A stretch of DNA of 64,000 nt from Brachycybe producta (Eukaryota; Arthropoda; Diplopoda; Playtdesmida; Andrognathidae). Below the pieces are notes generated by a model. The model made no database searches and had not been told where the DNA came from. It worked only from the letters and a program-made list of their open reading frames with translations. The DNA is taken from contig JAUPFP010000029.1 of the NCBI GenBank assembly GCA_036925085.1, forward strand, positions 558,001 through 622,000, read 5' to 3'. Positions 35,123 to 43,395 of this stretch are shown piece by piece. Numbering within the stretch: position 1 is the first letter of the stretch; each line of letters starts with the position of its first letter. Both the position numbers and the translations under genes were made by a program.

Positions 35123-38100
35123 CTACAACCTCTTGTATTTATACTCAAAATACAATACAAACATCTGATTATGATAACAAAGGCTCCAGGTGTGTCCAAG
35201 TCTCTTGGACACACTCGGACCTAGAAGTGAACTATCACTTAACAAGAAACGAAAACATCTATAAGATGTATAAATTATAACAATACAGAAGGATCTTCGT
35301 TGATCCTTCTTCAAAAGATAACAATACAATTTAATTACGAAAAGGACTTCTGTATCCTTTTCGTCACACTTGACCGGTGTTTCACTGGCCAAAAGTTCTA
35401 TATCGTCAATTCTTCTAGGAATTATCCTATAAGAATTGACGATACAATTCATTTGCCGTCTTTTCCTCATCCTGTAGGGTAGGGAGGTATCGTCTGGATA
35501 ACCTCCCGCCCACCCCCAAGCATGAGGTGAAACCCATCGATCAAAATACTTAAAACTACAGGGTGTTTCAATACAACAACGAATTCTGACGATGAATTCG
35601 TTACACCCCCCAACTAGTTTATAAGCACGTCCCTGTGCTTCCAAAAATAAGACCTTGCAAAAATACCCGTTGGTATAAAATTTAGGCATGCAGTAAAAAT
35701 ACAAAACGAAAAGTATAAAAATACTAGAAATGTGTTCCGAATAAATGCAGGCGTGCATAAACAAAACAAGTAGGGAAATACTCAAAACGATAAACACAAG
35801 TATAAAATAGTACTTAAAAATACAAAGTCCAAGGCCTCTAGTAGTCCAAAATGGCTCATCCTTGAGCAGGATCTTCTTTGCTCCTGCGCAAGTCTCTTTC
35901 CAGAAGGATGGCGGTTTCGGCAGACCTTCGGTGACTTCGGTGACTTTTGCGTTCCTCTGCATGACTGCTGGTCTCGTCAAAAAGGATGTAGGTCCAGGAG
36001 ACGTTACAGAAGCCCTAGGACTCCCAGGAGCTTCCATGTTGCTCCTGGCGGTAGTTTTCGGCTCCGTTACTTCGACGTCGTCCTTGTATGTTGGCCCAGG
36101 CTCACGAGGGCGGACATCCTTCAGTTTTACTCGATTATTTGGCCCATGATGAGAGAAGCTGTGGATTTCCAACCTTAATTGATTCCTCAGGCCTCTGTTG
36201 AGTCGGTTTCGTTTGACGAGAGGCCTTCGTTGCCTCCAACGCCAAACTCCGCGAACCAACAGGTCTTCTGTGAGACCTGAGTTGGCAATCTCGACTGGAA
36301 GGGCAGCCCCCTTATTTTCCATAAACCGGCCATCGTAATCGCACACGATGGTAAACCAAATTTGCATAAGTAAAACAAAACTTTTGATGCTTTCCGTAAT
36401 CGAGCGATAGAAATTTTCACAATTTTCCACGATGGATGGGTGAAAACTTTTCAAAACAAAAAGATGATGAGAAATAGTGCCTGTACATGTGCTCAACACA
36501 TGGGCAAAGCTGTCAGTGATGAAGAACATAAACAATAGGACCCGGATCCATAGTGGTGCGAGGCTAGTAGACATTTCACTTAATGTATCCCTCCGCCCAC
36601 GTGTTTCTTCCATGCTTGGTAGCGTCATTGACCGCTCCCTGTTTACTTCCTCATTTGGGACGTCATTTCCATCTGTGGCGTCACTAGCATCGATATCATC
36701 GTCCATTTTTGTTGTTTCATCGATAACTTCCGCGTTTTTCACCTCCATTTGAAATTCCATCGGCGAATTTACATCTTTTTCGTCGATTTCCATCGTTTCT
36801 TCAGGAATTTCGCTGATTTCTTCAACAAATCCAATGGTTTCCATGGTAAAATTCGTCTTATTACCATATTCTCTGGTGAATTTCATCGCATCTTCGCCAG
36901 GTAAGTATGAGAATTGCTGCTGGTTATCGTCTGCTGCCATTTTTCTTCTAATTTCGACGTTACGGTCAGAATGCTTTCGGATTGCTTTCGTAATTATCTC
37001 AATTTCTTCTTCATCCTCAGAAGATTCGATCCAAGCATTTTGGCATCTGCAGTGTCCACAACATCTCTTCTTACGCGAAGGTAAGTTTTTCTTCTTGACA
37101 AACGCTGTCATTTCTTTTTCTTTTACAGGTTCCGATTCGGAGTCTTCTGGCGATGAGTTACCCATGGACTCCAGGGTGTCTCCAGTCGTTGGAACATTGG
37201 GTCCGTCCTTTTGGTAAGTCTCATATAGTGGTCTCAGGTTTGCAACGTTTACAGAGTCCTCCACTAATCTTCCAGCTCGATTCTCGTAACTCAATCGGTA
37301 TACGGTGTCCGATACTTTCGACACAATCGTATATCCCTGTCTCCATTTCGTTAAGAACTTCTTGTTCTGTCCAGGCCTGATTCGCATGTCTCGTACAAGT
37401 ACTTTCTGTCCGATTTGGTACTCGTAAGGCTTCTTATGCCTTTGGTCGTAGTACTTCTTTCGACGATCATGTGCTGCTTTCAGGTTCGTCCTGGCTGTTC
37501 TTAGTTCTTCTTCTTGGCGTTCTTCCGCCTGTTGTCGAACGTCCACGAGGTTTCCTGCCTCGTTATCCACGATAACTGGTCGTTCTGGAACTAAGGTGTC
37601 TACTTTAGTTCTGGGCTCCCTCCCAAACATGAGTCTGTACGGCGTAAACTTCGTGGATGAATGTACAGATGAGTTGTACGATTCCAGAACTTCATCCAGT
37701 TTTGTAGCCCAATCAGTCTGGTTCTTCGCAGGAGTCAGATACTTTTTCATAGTCTGAATAATGCTTTTATTCGTCCTTTCGGCGAGACCATTACTTTGCG
37801 GATGGTATGCAGTTGTTGTTTCGTGCTCTATCTTGTTTATTTTCAAGAATTCTTGAGTGTTCTTCGCAACAAACGGCGTCCCTCGATCCGAAATAAGTTT
37901 CTCTGGTATCCCGAAGATTCTCTTTACATCTTTTGCTAGGAAGTTCATTACGATTAGTGCGGTTGTGCTTTTCACTGCTTTAGCAATGCAATATCGAGTG
38001 GCGTAATCGACTGCCAACAAGATGTGCTTGTTTCCTCCAACCGACGGTACTAATGGTCCAATGAAATCCATTCCCCAGCAATCACAAGGCTTTCCAATGG

Positions 38101-41100
38101 GCATTTCTTGAAGGAACCCTTCAGGTTTCTCCGTACCCAGCTTGTGTAATTGACAAATCTCACATGAGCGCACATATTCGAATATGTCGTGCTTCATGTT
38201 ATTCCAATAAAATCTTTGCCTGGCTCGATTCCAGGTCTTAGTTTGTCCTTCATGACCAGCATCCGGCTCGTCATGGCATAATCTCATTACTTCAGGGATG
38301 AGATGTTTTGGAACCACATTCACGAGTGTGGGTACGGAACTTCCGTGAAACACACAAGCGAACAACTTGTTGTCGTAATCGCAAAACAACTTATGAAGAG
38401 GTGACTCCGGTTGGTTACGCAACTCCTCACGAATCTTCAAAATCTCTGGGTCCAATTTTTGCTCCACCTTCCAATCCCATTGTAAGGTTACATTAAAGAT
38501 CACACTGTCATCTAGGTCTTCCGCTTCTGGGATGGCCTTCCAGTTAACAGGCACTCCTGCTGGATATCTTGAGAGGCAATCGGCTTCGATGTGAAGTTTC
38601 CCCTCCTTGTAGATGATTTTGTAGTCGTACTCCTGCATTAGCAGCTGCCAGCGACCAAGTCTTCCTTCCAGACGTGCTGCAGTCTTCATGTAGCATAATG
38701 CATGGTGATCCGTCACAATTGTAAAGGGCTTCTGGAACAGGTACGGCCGGAACTTGGTGACTCCATAGATTACTGCTAGGCACTCCTTATCCGTCGTACT
38801 GTAGTTCTTTTCCGCGTCCCTTAGAATTCTGGAGACACTTCCAATGATCTCCTTTCTTCGTTTATCCTCTGACTTCTGGTAAAGCATCGCTCCAATTCCG
38901 TATCCACAGGCATCAGTATGCATAAATATTGCAGCCTTCGGATCATATACGGCAACCAATGGAGATTTCGACAACATATTCTTTAGCGTGCGGAATGCAT
39001 TCTCGCAGTCAACTGACCATTTGAACGGTATATCTTTACCCGTAAGGTCTGACATTGGCTTCGCTATGTTGGCAAATCCAGGTACATGCTTTCGATAATA
39101 ACCCGCCAATCCAAGAAAACTTCTGATTGCGGTTACATTGTCAGGAACTGGGAAGTTCTTTATGGCGACAACCTTATCTGGATCTGGCCGAATTCCATCA
39201 GGCGAGATCAGGTGTCCCAAATACTTCACTTCTTGGAATCCAAAGAAGCATTTCATTGGATGCAACTTCAGGTTTGCTGTCCTCAGCAGGTCCAAGATAG
39301 TTCTCAGTCTTTCCAAAAATTCTTCGAACGTTCTTCCAAACACTACGATGTCGTCAAGGTAGACAAGGCACGTTTCCCATTTGTGCCCGGCGAGTAGGAT
39401 GTCTAATGCACGTTGCATCGTGGCAGGAGCGTTTCGGAGTCCGAAAGGCATTCTTACGAACTCGAACAACCCTCGATGAGGTGTAAATGCGGTCTTCTCG
39501 ATGTCGCTTTCTTCCATCTCGAACTGCCAGTATCCACTCTTCATATCCAGCGTTGCGAAGTAGCATGCTCCTCTCATGGAGTCTGCCTTTGTAATCGCGT
39601 TCAACTTCCGATAATCTACACAGAAACGGTAGGAGCCATCCTTCTTCTTTACAAGGACGATGGGCGATGCATACGGCGATTTCGATGGCCTTACAACCCC
39701 AGATTTCTTCATCTCCTCTAGCGTCTCATCAATTACGATGCGTTCCCCAGGCCCGCATCTTCGTAACGTGTCTCGAACAGGTAAATTATCTCCAGTTTCG
39801 ATCTTGTGTTTGGTCAAATTCGTAGCTCCCAGGTCCTTAGATGAAAAGGCGAAGATCGGTTGGAACTCCTTCAGTAGGATCGTCAACTCTTCTCTTTGAT
39901 CATCTGTCAGTTCAGGACCAAGTTGAATTTCTTTCTCAAAATCAACGGGTGCTTCTCCGATGTCTCTAAAGTTTTCCTCTTCGGAAACTTTGCAGGCTTG
40001 CTCTTCTTCTAGTTCTTCTAGAAGTTCGAAGTGTCCAATAGTCTCGCGGTCTCCAATCCCCACGGACTCCAGTGTGGTATTCAGGAGTTGGACTTCCAGT
40101 TGTGATGTCCCATTCCCTTGTAGCACACTGCTGGCCACAACGATGCCTTTTCTATTAAAGAGACTATCGTTCGTTTCAATCATGAGTACTTCGTTTTCCT
40201 CAATGATCCGCCCTGCAGCTACTTTGAGGTTCAAAGCCTGGCCCGGATTTAACGTAATCCTTCCTTGGGCTTTTACGCAGCTTTCCTCTCTAGCTTTTAT
40301 GGCATAGGAGTTATCCAGATGGCTATTCTGAGCACATCCCTCCTCTTTTAACTCTTTGAAGAAATTCCAGGGAAGGCTACTACGCGCACTTCCTTTCTTC
40401 AACAATTCTCGTGTTCCTTCGTAGAACATCTCATTAGCAAAGTAGATCTTGGAGGTCTTCATGGAAATGATGAGATCAAACGCAGCTCCCAGGTCTCTCC
40501 CCAGCAGTGCTTCTCGTTTTCCATCTATGATGAGCATCCTTGCCGTTACTTGCTTTCCGTTCAACTCGAACGTTGGCCACAACTGACCAAGTACCTTAAT
40601 CGGTACCCCTCCTACTGCGCCTAATGCAGGTGCGTTCCGGATTGGTCCATATCGAAGTCCGTACTCTTTGGCCATTGTGCCTGACAAGATAGTGAACCCA
40701 GTTCCGCTATCCGCCAAAAATCGAACTGGTGTGCCGTCAACCTGAATGGTAATCTTGGCAACACTTTCATCGGGCGTAGTATCTCCTACCTCGATGAGTT
40801 CGCATGAGGTGAGTAGGCTGTCTACAGTGATTTCGACACTCTTTCGACAACAAGCCCTACTTCTCAACAAATCTCTAACTTCAACGGATTCAATAACCTC
40901 GCTGTTCGCAGGGATCCTGCTGGTATCATCTCCTCTACCGATAGCTGCGTTTACAATAGCCTTCTTGGATTTCTTAGCATCAGTTTCGGCCTTGCCCCAG
41001 GCAATAACATTGGATGTTACATCTTGAGGGATTTCCTGAGCAACATTGCTTATCCCCGGTATACACGCCGCAGAATTCTGTTGGGTCCTTCCCTCAATTC

Positions 41101-41710
41101 CGACTGGCACCGCAGAATTCTGTTGGGTCTCTCCCTCAATTCTGTCTTGATTAACTCCAGTTTCCATGGCTTCCACAATTCTCTTTGCTTCCTCCAAGCT
41201 ATTCGCGTAAACTACCATAGCTTTCGTAGGTGACCAGATGATGGGTTCCGGAAATATCTCCTCGATGATTTCTCCCCTTCGACCAGTATCCTTTCGCAGC
41301 TTCTTATATTTTCGTGAATTCCGTTGTCGTTTTCCATTCGTAATGCCGACTAACAACTCCGACGATTGCTCAGGGAGTCCTTGAGTGTCCAAATCACATG
41401 GTCTCTTCGGTGCTCCAGCCTTTGGTCTAGTTGTGGCGACATTCGAAATGCCGACTAACAACTCCGACGATTGCTCAGGGAGTCCTTGAGTGTCCAAATC
41501 GCATGGTCTCTTCGGTGCTCCAGCATTCCGTCTAGTTTTAGTGACATTGGTAGCTTCGCTCACGCCCCTATTCCCCCCCAACAAAGCTTTATCCACAATG
41601 TTTCGGGAATTGGCGATCGCTGTTTCGTTTCGATTTTGTCGTTTTCCAGAGGGTTTTCCGTTCTTAAAGGGCGGTAGGCCCCTCTTTACTGCCACCCTTT
41701 CTAGTTTAAA
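35123..41710 (-). CDS. pol: Pol polyprotein (protease-RT-RNase H-integrase plus C-terminal extension), expressed by -1 frameshift
   Basis: The open frame begins right after a TGA at 41711-41713 and has no ATG. Entry is by -1 slip from gag on TTTAAAC, giving a Gag-Pol of about 2,757 residues. Numbering from the GTG at 41695: aspartic protease DSG at 329-331; RT with YLDD at 779-782; RNase H with Asp928 in TDACG, the DKEC glutamate and TDHH; integrase with an HHCC zinc finger, then Asp1210, Asp1270 and Glu1306 (35 residues between the last two); a GPY/F-like C-terminal module ends near 1490. Residues 1491-2030 have no recognised domain, and 2031-2190 are encoded by the 3' LTR. Oddities: two in-frame tandem duplications in the N-terminal linker (49-118, 182-209). 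In the RT, 12 residues between Asp705 and Ser706, the conserved block that usually contains YPLP, are absent, which probably inactivates it. Confidence 0.93.
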   Translation of the reverse strand, partial: FKLERVAVKRGLPPFKNGKPSGKRQNRNETAIANSRNIVDKALLGGNRGVSEATNVTKTRRNAGAPKRPCDLDTQGLPEQSSELLVGISNVATTRPKAGAPKRPCDLDTQGLPEQSSELLVGITNGKRQRNSRKYKKLRKDTGRRGEIIEEIFPEPIIWSPTKAMVVYANSLEEAKRIVEAMETGVNQDRIEGETQQNSAVPVGIEGRTQQNSAACIPGISNVAQEIPQDVTSNVIAWGKAETDAKKSKKAIVNAAIGRGDDTSRIPANSEVIESVEVRDLLRSRACCRKSVEITVDSLLTSCELIEVGDTTPDESVAKITIQVDGTPVRFLADSGTGFTILSGTMAKEYGLRYGPIRNAPALGAVGGVPIKVLGQLWPTFELNGKQVTARMLIIDGKREALLGRDLGAAFDLIISMKTSKIYFANEMFYEGTRELLKKGSARSSLPWNFFKELKEEGCAQNSHLDNSYAIKAREESCVKAQGRITLNPGQALNLKVAAGRIIEENEVLMIETNDSLFNRKGIVVASSVLQGNGTSQLEVQLLNTTLESVGIGDRETIGHFELLEELEEEQACKVSEEENFRDIGEAPVDFEKEIQLGPELTDDQREELTILLKEFQPIFAFSSKDLGATNLTKHKIETGDNLPVRDTLRRCGPGERIVIDETLEEMKKSGVVRPSKSPYASPIVLVKKKDGSYRFCVDYRKLNAITKADSMRGACYFATLDMKSGYWQFEMEESDIEKTAFTPHRGLFEFVRMPFGLRNAPATMQRALDILLAGHKWETCLVYLDDIVVFGRTFEEFLERLRTILDLLRTANLKLHPMKCFFGFQEVKYLGHLISPDGIRPDPDKVVAIKNFPVPDNVTAIRSFLGLAGYYRKHVPGFANIAKPMSDLTGKDIPFKWSVDCENAFRTLKNMLSKSPLVAVYDPKAAIFMHTDACGYGIGAMLYQKSEDKRRKEIIGSVSRILRDAEKNYSTTDKECLAVIYGVTKFRPYLFQKPFTIVTDHHALCYMKTAARLEGRLGRWQLLMQEYDYKIIYKEGKLHIEADCLSRYPAGVPVNWKAIPEAEDLDDSVIFNVTLQWDWKVEQKLDPEILKIREELRNQPESPLHKLFCDYDNKLFACVFHGSSVPTLVNVVPKHLIPEVMRLCHDEPDAGHEGQTKTWNRARQRFYWNNMKHDIFEYVRSCEICQLHKLGTEKPEGFLQEMPIGKPCDCWGMDFIGPLVPSVGGNKHILLAVDYATRYCIAKAVKSTTALIVMNFLAKDVKRIFGIPEKLISDRGTPFVAKNTQEFLKINKIEHETTTAYHPQSNGLAERTNKSIIQTMKKYLTPAKNQTDWATKLDEVLESYNSSVHSSTKFTPYRLMFGREPRTKVDTLVPERPVIVDNEAGNLVDVRQQAEERQEEELRTARTNLKAAHDRRKKYYDQRHKKPYEYQIGQKVLVRDMRIRPGQNKKFLTKWRQGYTIVSKVSDTVYRLSYENRAGRLVEDSVNVANLRPLYETYQKDGPNVPTTGDTLESMGNSSPEDSESEPVKEKEMTAFVKKKNLPSRKKRCCGHCRCQNAWIESSEDEEEIEIITKAIRKHSDRNVEIRRKMAADDNQQQFSYLPGEDAMKFTREYGNKTNFTMETIGFVEEISEIPEETMEIDEKDVNSPMEFQMEVKNAEVIDETTKMDDDIDASDATDGNDVPNEEVNRERSMTLPSMEETRGRRDTLSEMSTSLAPLWIRVLLFMFFITDSFAHVLSTCTGTISHHLFVLKSFHPSIVENCENFYRSITESIKSFVLLMQIWFTIVCDYDGRFMENKGAALPVEIANSGLTEDLLVRGVWRWRQRRPLVKRNRLNRGLRNQLRLEIHSFSHHGPNNRVKLKDVRPREPGPTYKDDVEVTEPKTTARSNMEAPGSPRASVTSPGPTSFLTRPAVMQRNAKVTEVTEGLPKPPSFWKETCAGAKKILLKDEPFWTTRGLGLCIFKYYFILVFIVLSISLLVLFMHACIYSEHISSIFILFVLYFYCMPKFYTNGYFCKVLFLEAQGRAYKLVGGCNEFIVRIRCCIETPCSFKYFDRWVSPHAWGWAGGYPDDTSLPYRMRKRRQMNCIVNSYRIIPRRIDDIELLASETPVKCDEKDTEVLFVIKLYCYLLKKDQRRSFCIVIIYTSYRCFRFLLSDSSLLGPSVSKRLGHTWSLCYHNQMFVLYFEYKYKRL
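35136..35143 (-). promoter_or_regulatory. TATA box in 3' LTR
   Basis: TATAAATA on the minus strand, the copy of the 43776-43783 motif. In a provirus-like insertion this copy could drive transcription into flanking DNA toward lower coordinates. Confidence 0.5.
35606..35615 (-). other. Polypurine tract
   Basis: On the minus strand AGTTGGGGGG immediately precedes the 3' LTR terminus TGTAAC, the position expected for plus-strand DNA priming. The uninterrupted purine part is short (six G). It is translated within the pol frame (Val-Gly-Gly, then Cys of the LTR). Confidence 0.7.
35606..36975 (-). other. 3' coding extension of pol with hydrophobic segments
   Basis: After the integrase module the pol frame stays open for about 540 residues. 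In order: a basic-Cys cluster (RKKRCCGHCRC near residue 1550) followed by an acidic stretch; a long acidic region; a hydrophobic segment LWIRVLLFMFFITDSFAHVL near 1715-1735; a basic, Arg-rich part; then hydrophobic FKYYFILVFIVLSISLLVLF near 1960-1980 and another near 1988-2003. Two or three possible membrane segments recall the position of envelope-like genes in some Gypsy elements. I see no separate start, no furin-fusion peptide arrangement and no known envelope signature. Function unknown. It could be an in-frame accessory domain. Confidence 0.6.
41070..41153 (-). repeat. 42-bp tandem duplication in pol
   Basis: Two adjacent 42-bp copies encode EG(E/R)TQQNSA twice (pol residues about 182-209). 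The period is a multiple of three, so the frame is kept. Confidence 0.85.
41342..41551 (-). repeat. 105-bp tandem duplication in pol
   Basis: Two copies of 105 bp encode AGAPKRPCDLDTQGLPEQSS followed by ELLVGI twice (pol residues about 49-118). They differ mostly in their last third. It lies between the frameshift site and the protease, a linker likely to tolerate length change. Confidence 0.9.
41648..41710 (-). promoter_or_regulatory. Programmed -1 frameshift signal (UUUAAAC + pseudoknot)
   Basis: Gag ends GAT TTA AAC TAG, which contains the canonical heptamer T TTA AAC (41710-41704) directly before the stop (41703-41701). The pol frame overlaps gag by only these 10 bases and is in the -1 register. 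Downstream, AAAGGGTGG (41700-41692) pairs with CCGCCCTTT (41674-41666), nine pairs with one G-U. The loop hexamer AGAGGG (41685-41680) pairs with CCCTCT (41653-41648), giving an H-type pseudoknot with loops of 6, 5 and 12 bases. The spacer is 3 bases, or 6 if the three basal A-U pairs are open, which falls in the usual 5-9 range. Confidence 0.88.
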
Positions 41711-43395
41711 TCAGCCGGGTTTTCCTCTCGCAGGAACTTCTTCTGCCCGTTCTCGCTGACGACAAAATACTGCTGGCCATTTTTTCCAGTGGCCATTCCA
41801 TGTTGAACAAGTCCAACGGTTCCATCCGCAACTACTTTCTTTGGGCAGTTTCTTGAAAAGTGACCCTTCTCGTGACAGTGATAACACTCTACTGTACTGA
41901 GATCTTTCAGGGTTTTACTTCCATCTTGCGTTTGCTGACCATTGTAGTTTTTCTTCTGCGGATATCTTTGGTTCCATTTACGACCTTGTTGCTGATTCGA
42001 GTTCTGGTTGGTCTTCTGTTGCTCTTGGTTATTTGAATTTGATGGAGTCGAGTTGTTCGTTGGGTCCGCTTGATCTTGAGTAACAACCGCGTAAGAACGT
42101 CCTCCGTCCATTACTGCTTGCGTCTGTTTGGCATTTTGGCGTTGGTTATTCTTCTGTGGACCCTTGGAGACCTGGGTCGTCGTTTGTTGACCCATCGTTC
42201 CTTCCGGTATCCATAACCCATCAGCCATCAAAACTTCCTCGGTATCCTTGATATATGTCGTGTACAGCTTCAGATTGCCATTCGGTGCATTCTGTGTAGC
42301 ATTACGTATAATCGGATGAAGTTTCTGCCGAAATTCCACAATCCGGTATTTGTCGGTTACCCCAGGTAACACTTTCCTACTCAAGTCAAGGTAGCGACCC
42401 AAAAACTGATTGGTGTCCTCTCCTTTCCTTTGGAGCATGGTATCCAATCTCAGCTTCAGTTGCACTAACTCGTCTCGACGTCCAAATCTTTCAATTAACT
42501 CGCTCCGTATGAAGTCCCACGTGGTTTTCCCTCTATTCTCTTTGTAGAAATTGGATAACCAACGTACTACGTCCCCTTCTACCGCTTTACGTAGGTAGTA
42601 GGTCTTGTGGACGTTGCTCCAGTCCTCCAGATCTGCGATACTCTCGTAGTCCTCCAGAAAGGTGTATACAGACGTCAATCCTTTGAAGGTCTCCAGATTC
42701 CGGAGTGGGTGAAGACTCTTGTACTTCCCATCCAGCTCCTCACAGGTCCGATGACGATTGCAAATTGGATTTCCTTCCAGCTCTTCTACGCTGGGATCCT
42801 CACTTGTTAGGCTTTCATCCTCTAGCTGGTCAGGGTTCTCTCTCCGTAGAATAGGAGTCTCAGGTAGGCGACCTCTCTGGGTCCCTCCACTCTTCTTCAG
42901 CATGAGCGGCGTCTGGAATACATTAACCTGTCTTAGGTTTTCAGCGTGGGCCGACGAGGGCTCCCCTTCAGTGTCCAATCCAGGAATCACTGTATGACGC
43001 TGAGATTCAGCGTGGGCCGACGAGGGCTCCACTCCGGTATCCACTTCTCGGACTACCGTATGACGCTGAACTGTACTTACACCACGCCCGCTCCGGAGTA
43101 ACATCGATCCTGATGGTTGCTGGGCTTCGAACCAGGCCATCAGTCTCTCCCGTCTTTCAGCACTTAGATTTTGAAGGATACCTTCAAGTGGATCTTCTCC
43201 ACCCATTTGGTTTGTATCGTCCTTCTCCCGTGTCTTCGACTTCGATTTCGGTCTGCCTTTCTTTCCTTTACCACCTGGTGTAACTCCGACATCATTGGTA
43301 TTCTCTACTGGATCTGTAGTGAGGTACCCCGCACCTCCACCATTTTGTAACATCCCCGTTTCCGTAGGGTTAGTAGAGAGATCTCTACTAGCCAT
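41701..43395 (-). CDS. gag: Gag polyprotein (capsid-like plus CCHC zinc knuckle)
   Basis: 564 codons. A capsid-like region around residues 215-380 (LETFKGL, TYYLRKAVEGDVVRWLSNF, WDFIRSELIERFG, FRQKLHP) fits the retrotransposon Gag family. A Gln/Asn-rich linker follows, then a single CCHC knuckle CYHCHEKGHFSRNC at about 504-517, expected to bind the element's RNA. The first in-frame ATG (43395) lies 50 bases inside the 5' LTR. The next (43354-43352) is also in the LTR, so either start places the primer-binding site in coding sequence. A 66-bp tandem duplication (residues about 109-152) repeats SAHAE and QRHTV motifs. The stop TAG follows the slippery heptamer, so most ribosomes make Gag and a fraction makes Gag-Pol. 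Confidence 0.93.
   Translation of the reverse strand: MASRDLSTNPTETGMLQNGGGAGYLTTDPVENTNDVGVTPGGKGKKGRPKSKSKTREKDDTNQMGGEDPLEGILQNLSAERRERLMAWFEAQQPSGSMLLRSGRGVSTVQRHTVVREVDTGVEPSSAHAESQRHTVIPGLDTEGEPSSAHAENLRQVNVFQTPLMLKKSGGTQRGRLPETPILRRENPDQLEDESLTSEDPSVEELEGNPICNRHRTCEELDGKYKSLHPLRNLETFKGLTSVYTFLEDYESIADLEDWSNVHKTYYLRKAVEGDVVRWLSNFYKENRGKTTWDFIRSELIERFGRRDELVQLKLRLDTMLQRKGEDTNQFLGRYLDLSRKVLPGVTDKYRIVEFRQKLHPIIRNATQNAPNGNLKLYTTYIKDTEEVLMADGLWIPEGTMGQQTTTQVSKGPQKNNQRQNAKQTQAVMDGGRSYAVVTQDQADPTNNSTPSNSNNQEQQKTNQNSNQQQGRKWNQRYPQKKNYNGQQTQDGSKTLKDLSTVECYHCHEKGHFSRNCPKKVVADGTVGLVQHGMATGKNGQQYFVVSENGQKKFLREENPADLN
42941..43072 (-). repeat. 66-bp tandem duplication in gag
   Basis: Two 66-bp copies encode QRHTV..(L/V)DT..EPSSAHAE twice. 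The period keeps the reading frame. It is located in the N-terminal, pre-capsid part of Gag. Confidence 0.88.
43325..43342 (-). other. Primer-binding site, tRNA-Ala type
   Basis: Minus strand TGGTGGAGGTGCGGGGTA starts three bases after the 5' LTR. It is complementary to a tRNA 3' end TACCCCG-CACCTCC-A-CCA: CCA tail, A73, acceptor strand CACCTCC and part of the T arm. CACCTCC opposite GGGGGTG leaves U at position 70 facing G3, the hallmark of tRNA-Ala. The match stops after 18 bases, a normal PBS length. Confidence 0.8.

Larger units (their letters stand above)
34706..35605 (-). repeat. 3' LTR (900 bp)
   Basis: It reads TGTAACG...GATGTTACA on the minus strand, with short terminal inverted repeat TGTAAC/GTTACA. 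It is identical by eye to 43346-44245, at a constant offset of 8,640. It contains the last 160 codons of the pol frame (35123-35605), a TATA box (35136-35143) and a poly(A) signal (35016-35021). Confidence 0.97.

Noticed and set aside
35606..36975. Calling the 3' extension an envelope gene
   Set aside because: Hydrophobic segments are present, but there is no separate start or splice evidence, no recognised fusion-peptide/cleavage pattern and no family signature. Left as an unknown extension.
37200..37460. Chromodomain after integrase
   Set aside because: The segment fits the GPY/F-like integrase tail. I see no aromatic cage pattern of a chromodomain.
36477..41759. Plus-strand open frames of up to 127 codons inside the LTR element
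   Set aside because: They are antisense shadows of gag and pol, whose minus-strand domains are unmistakable.
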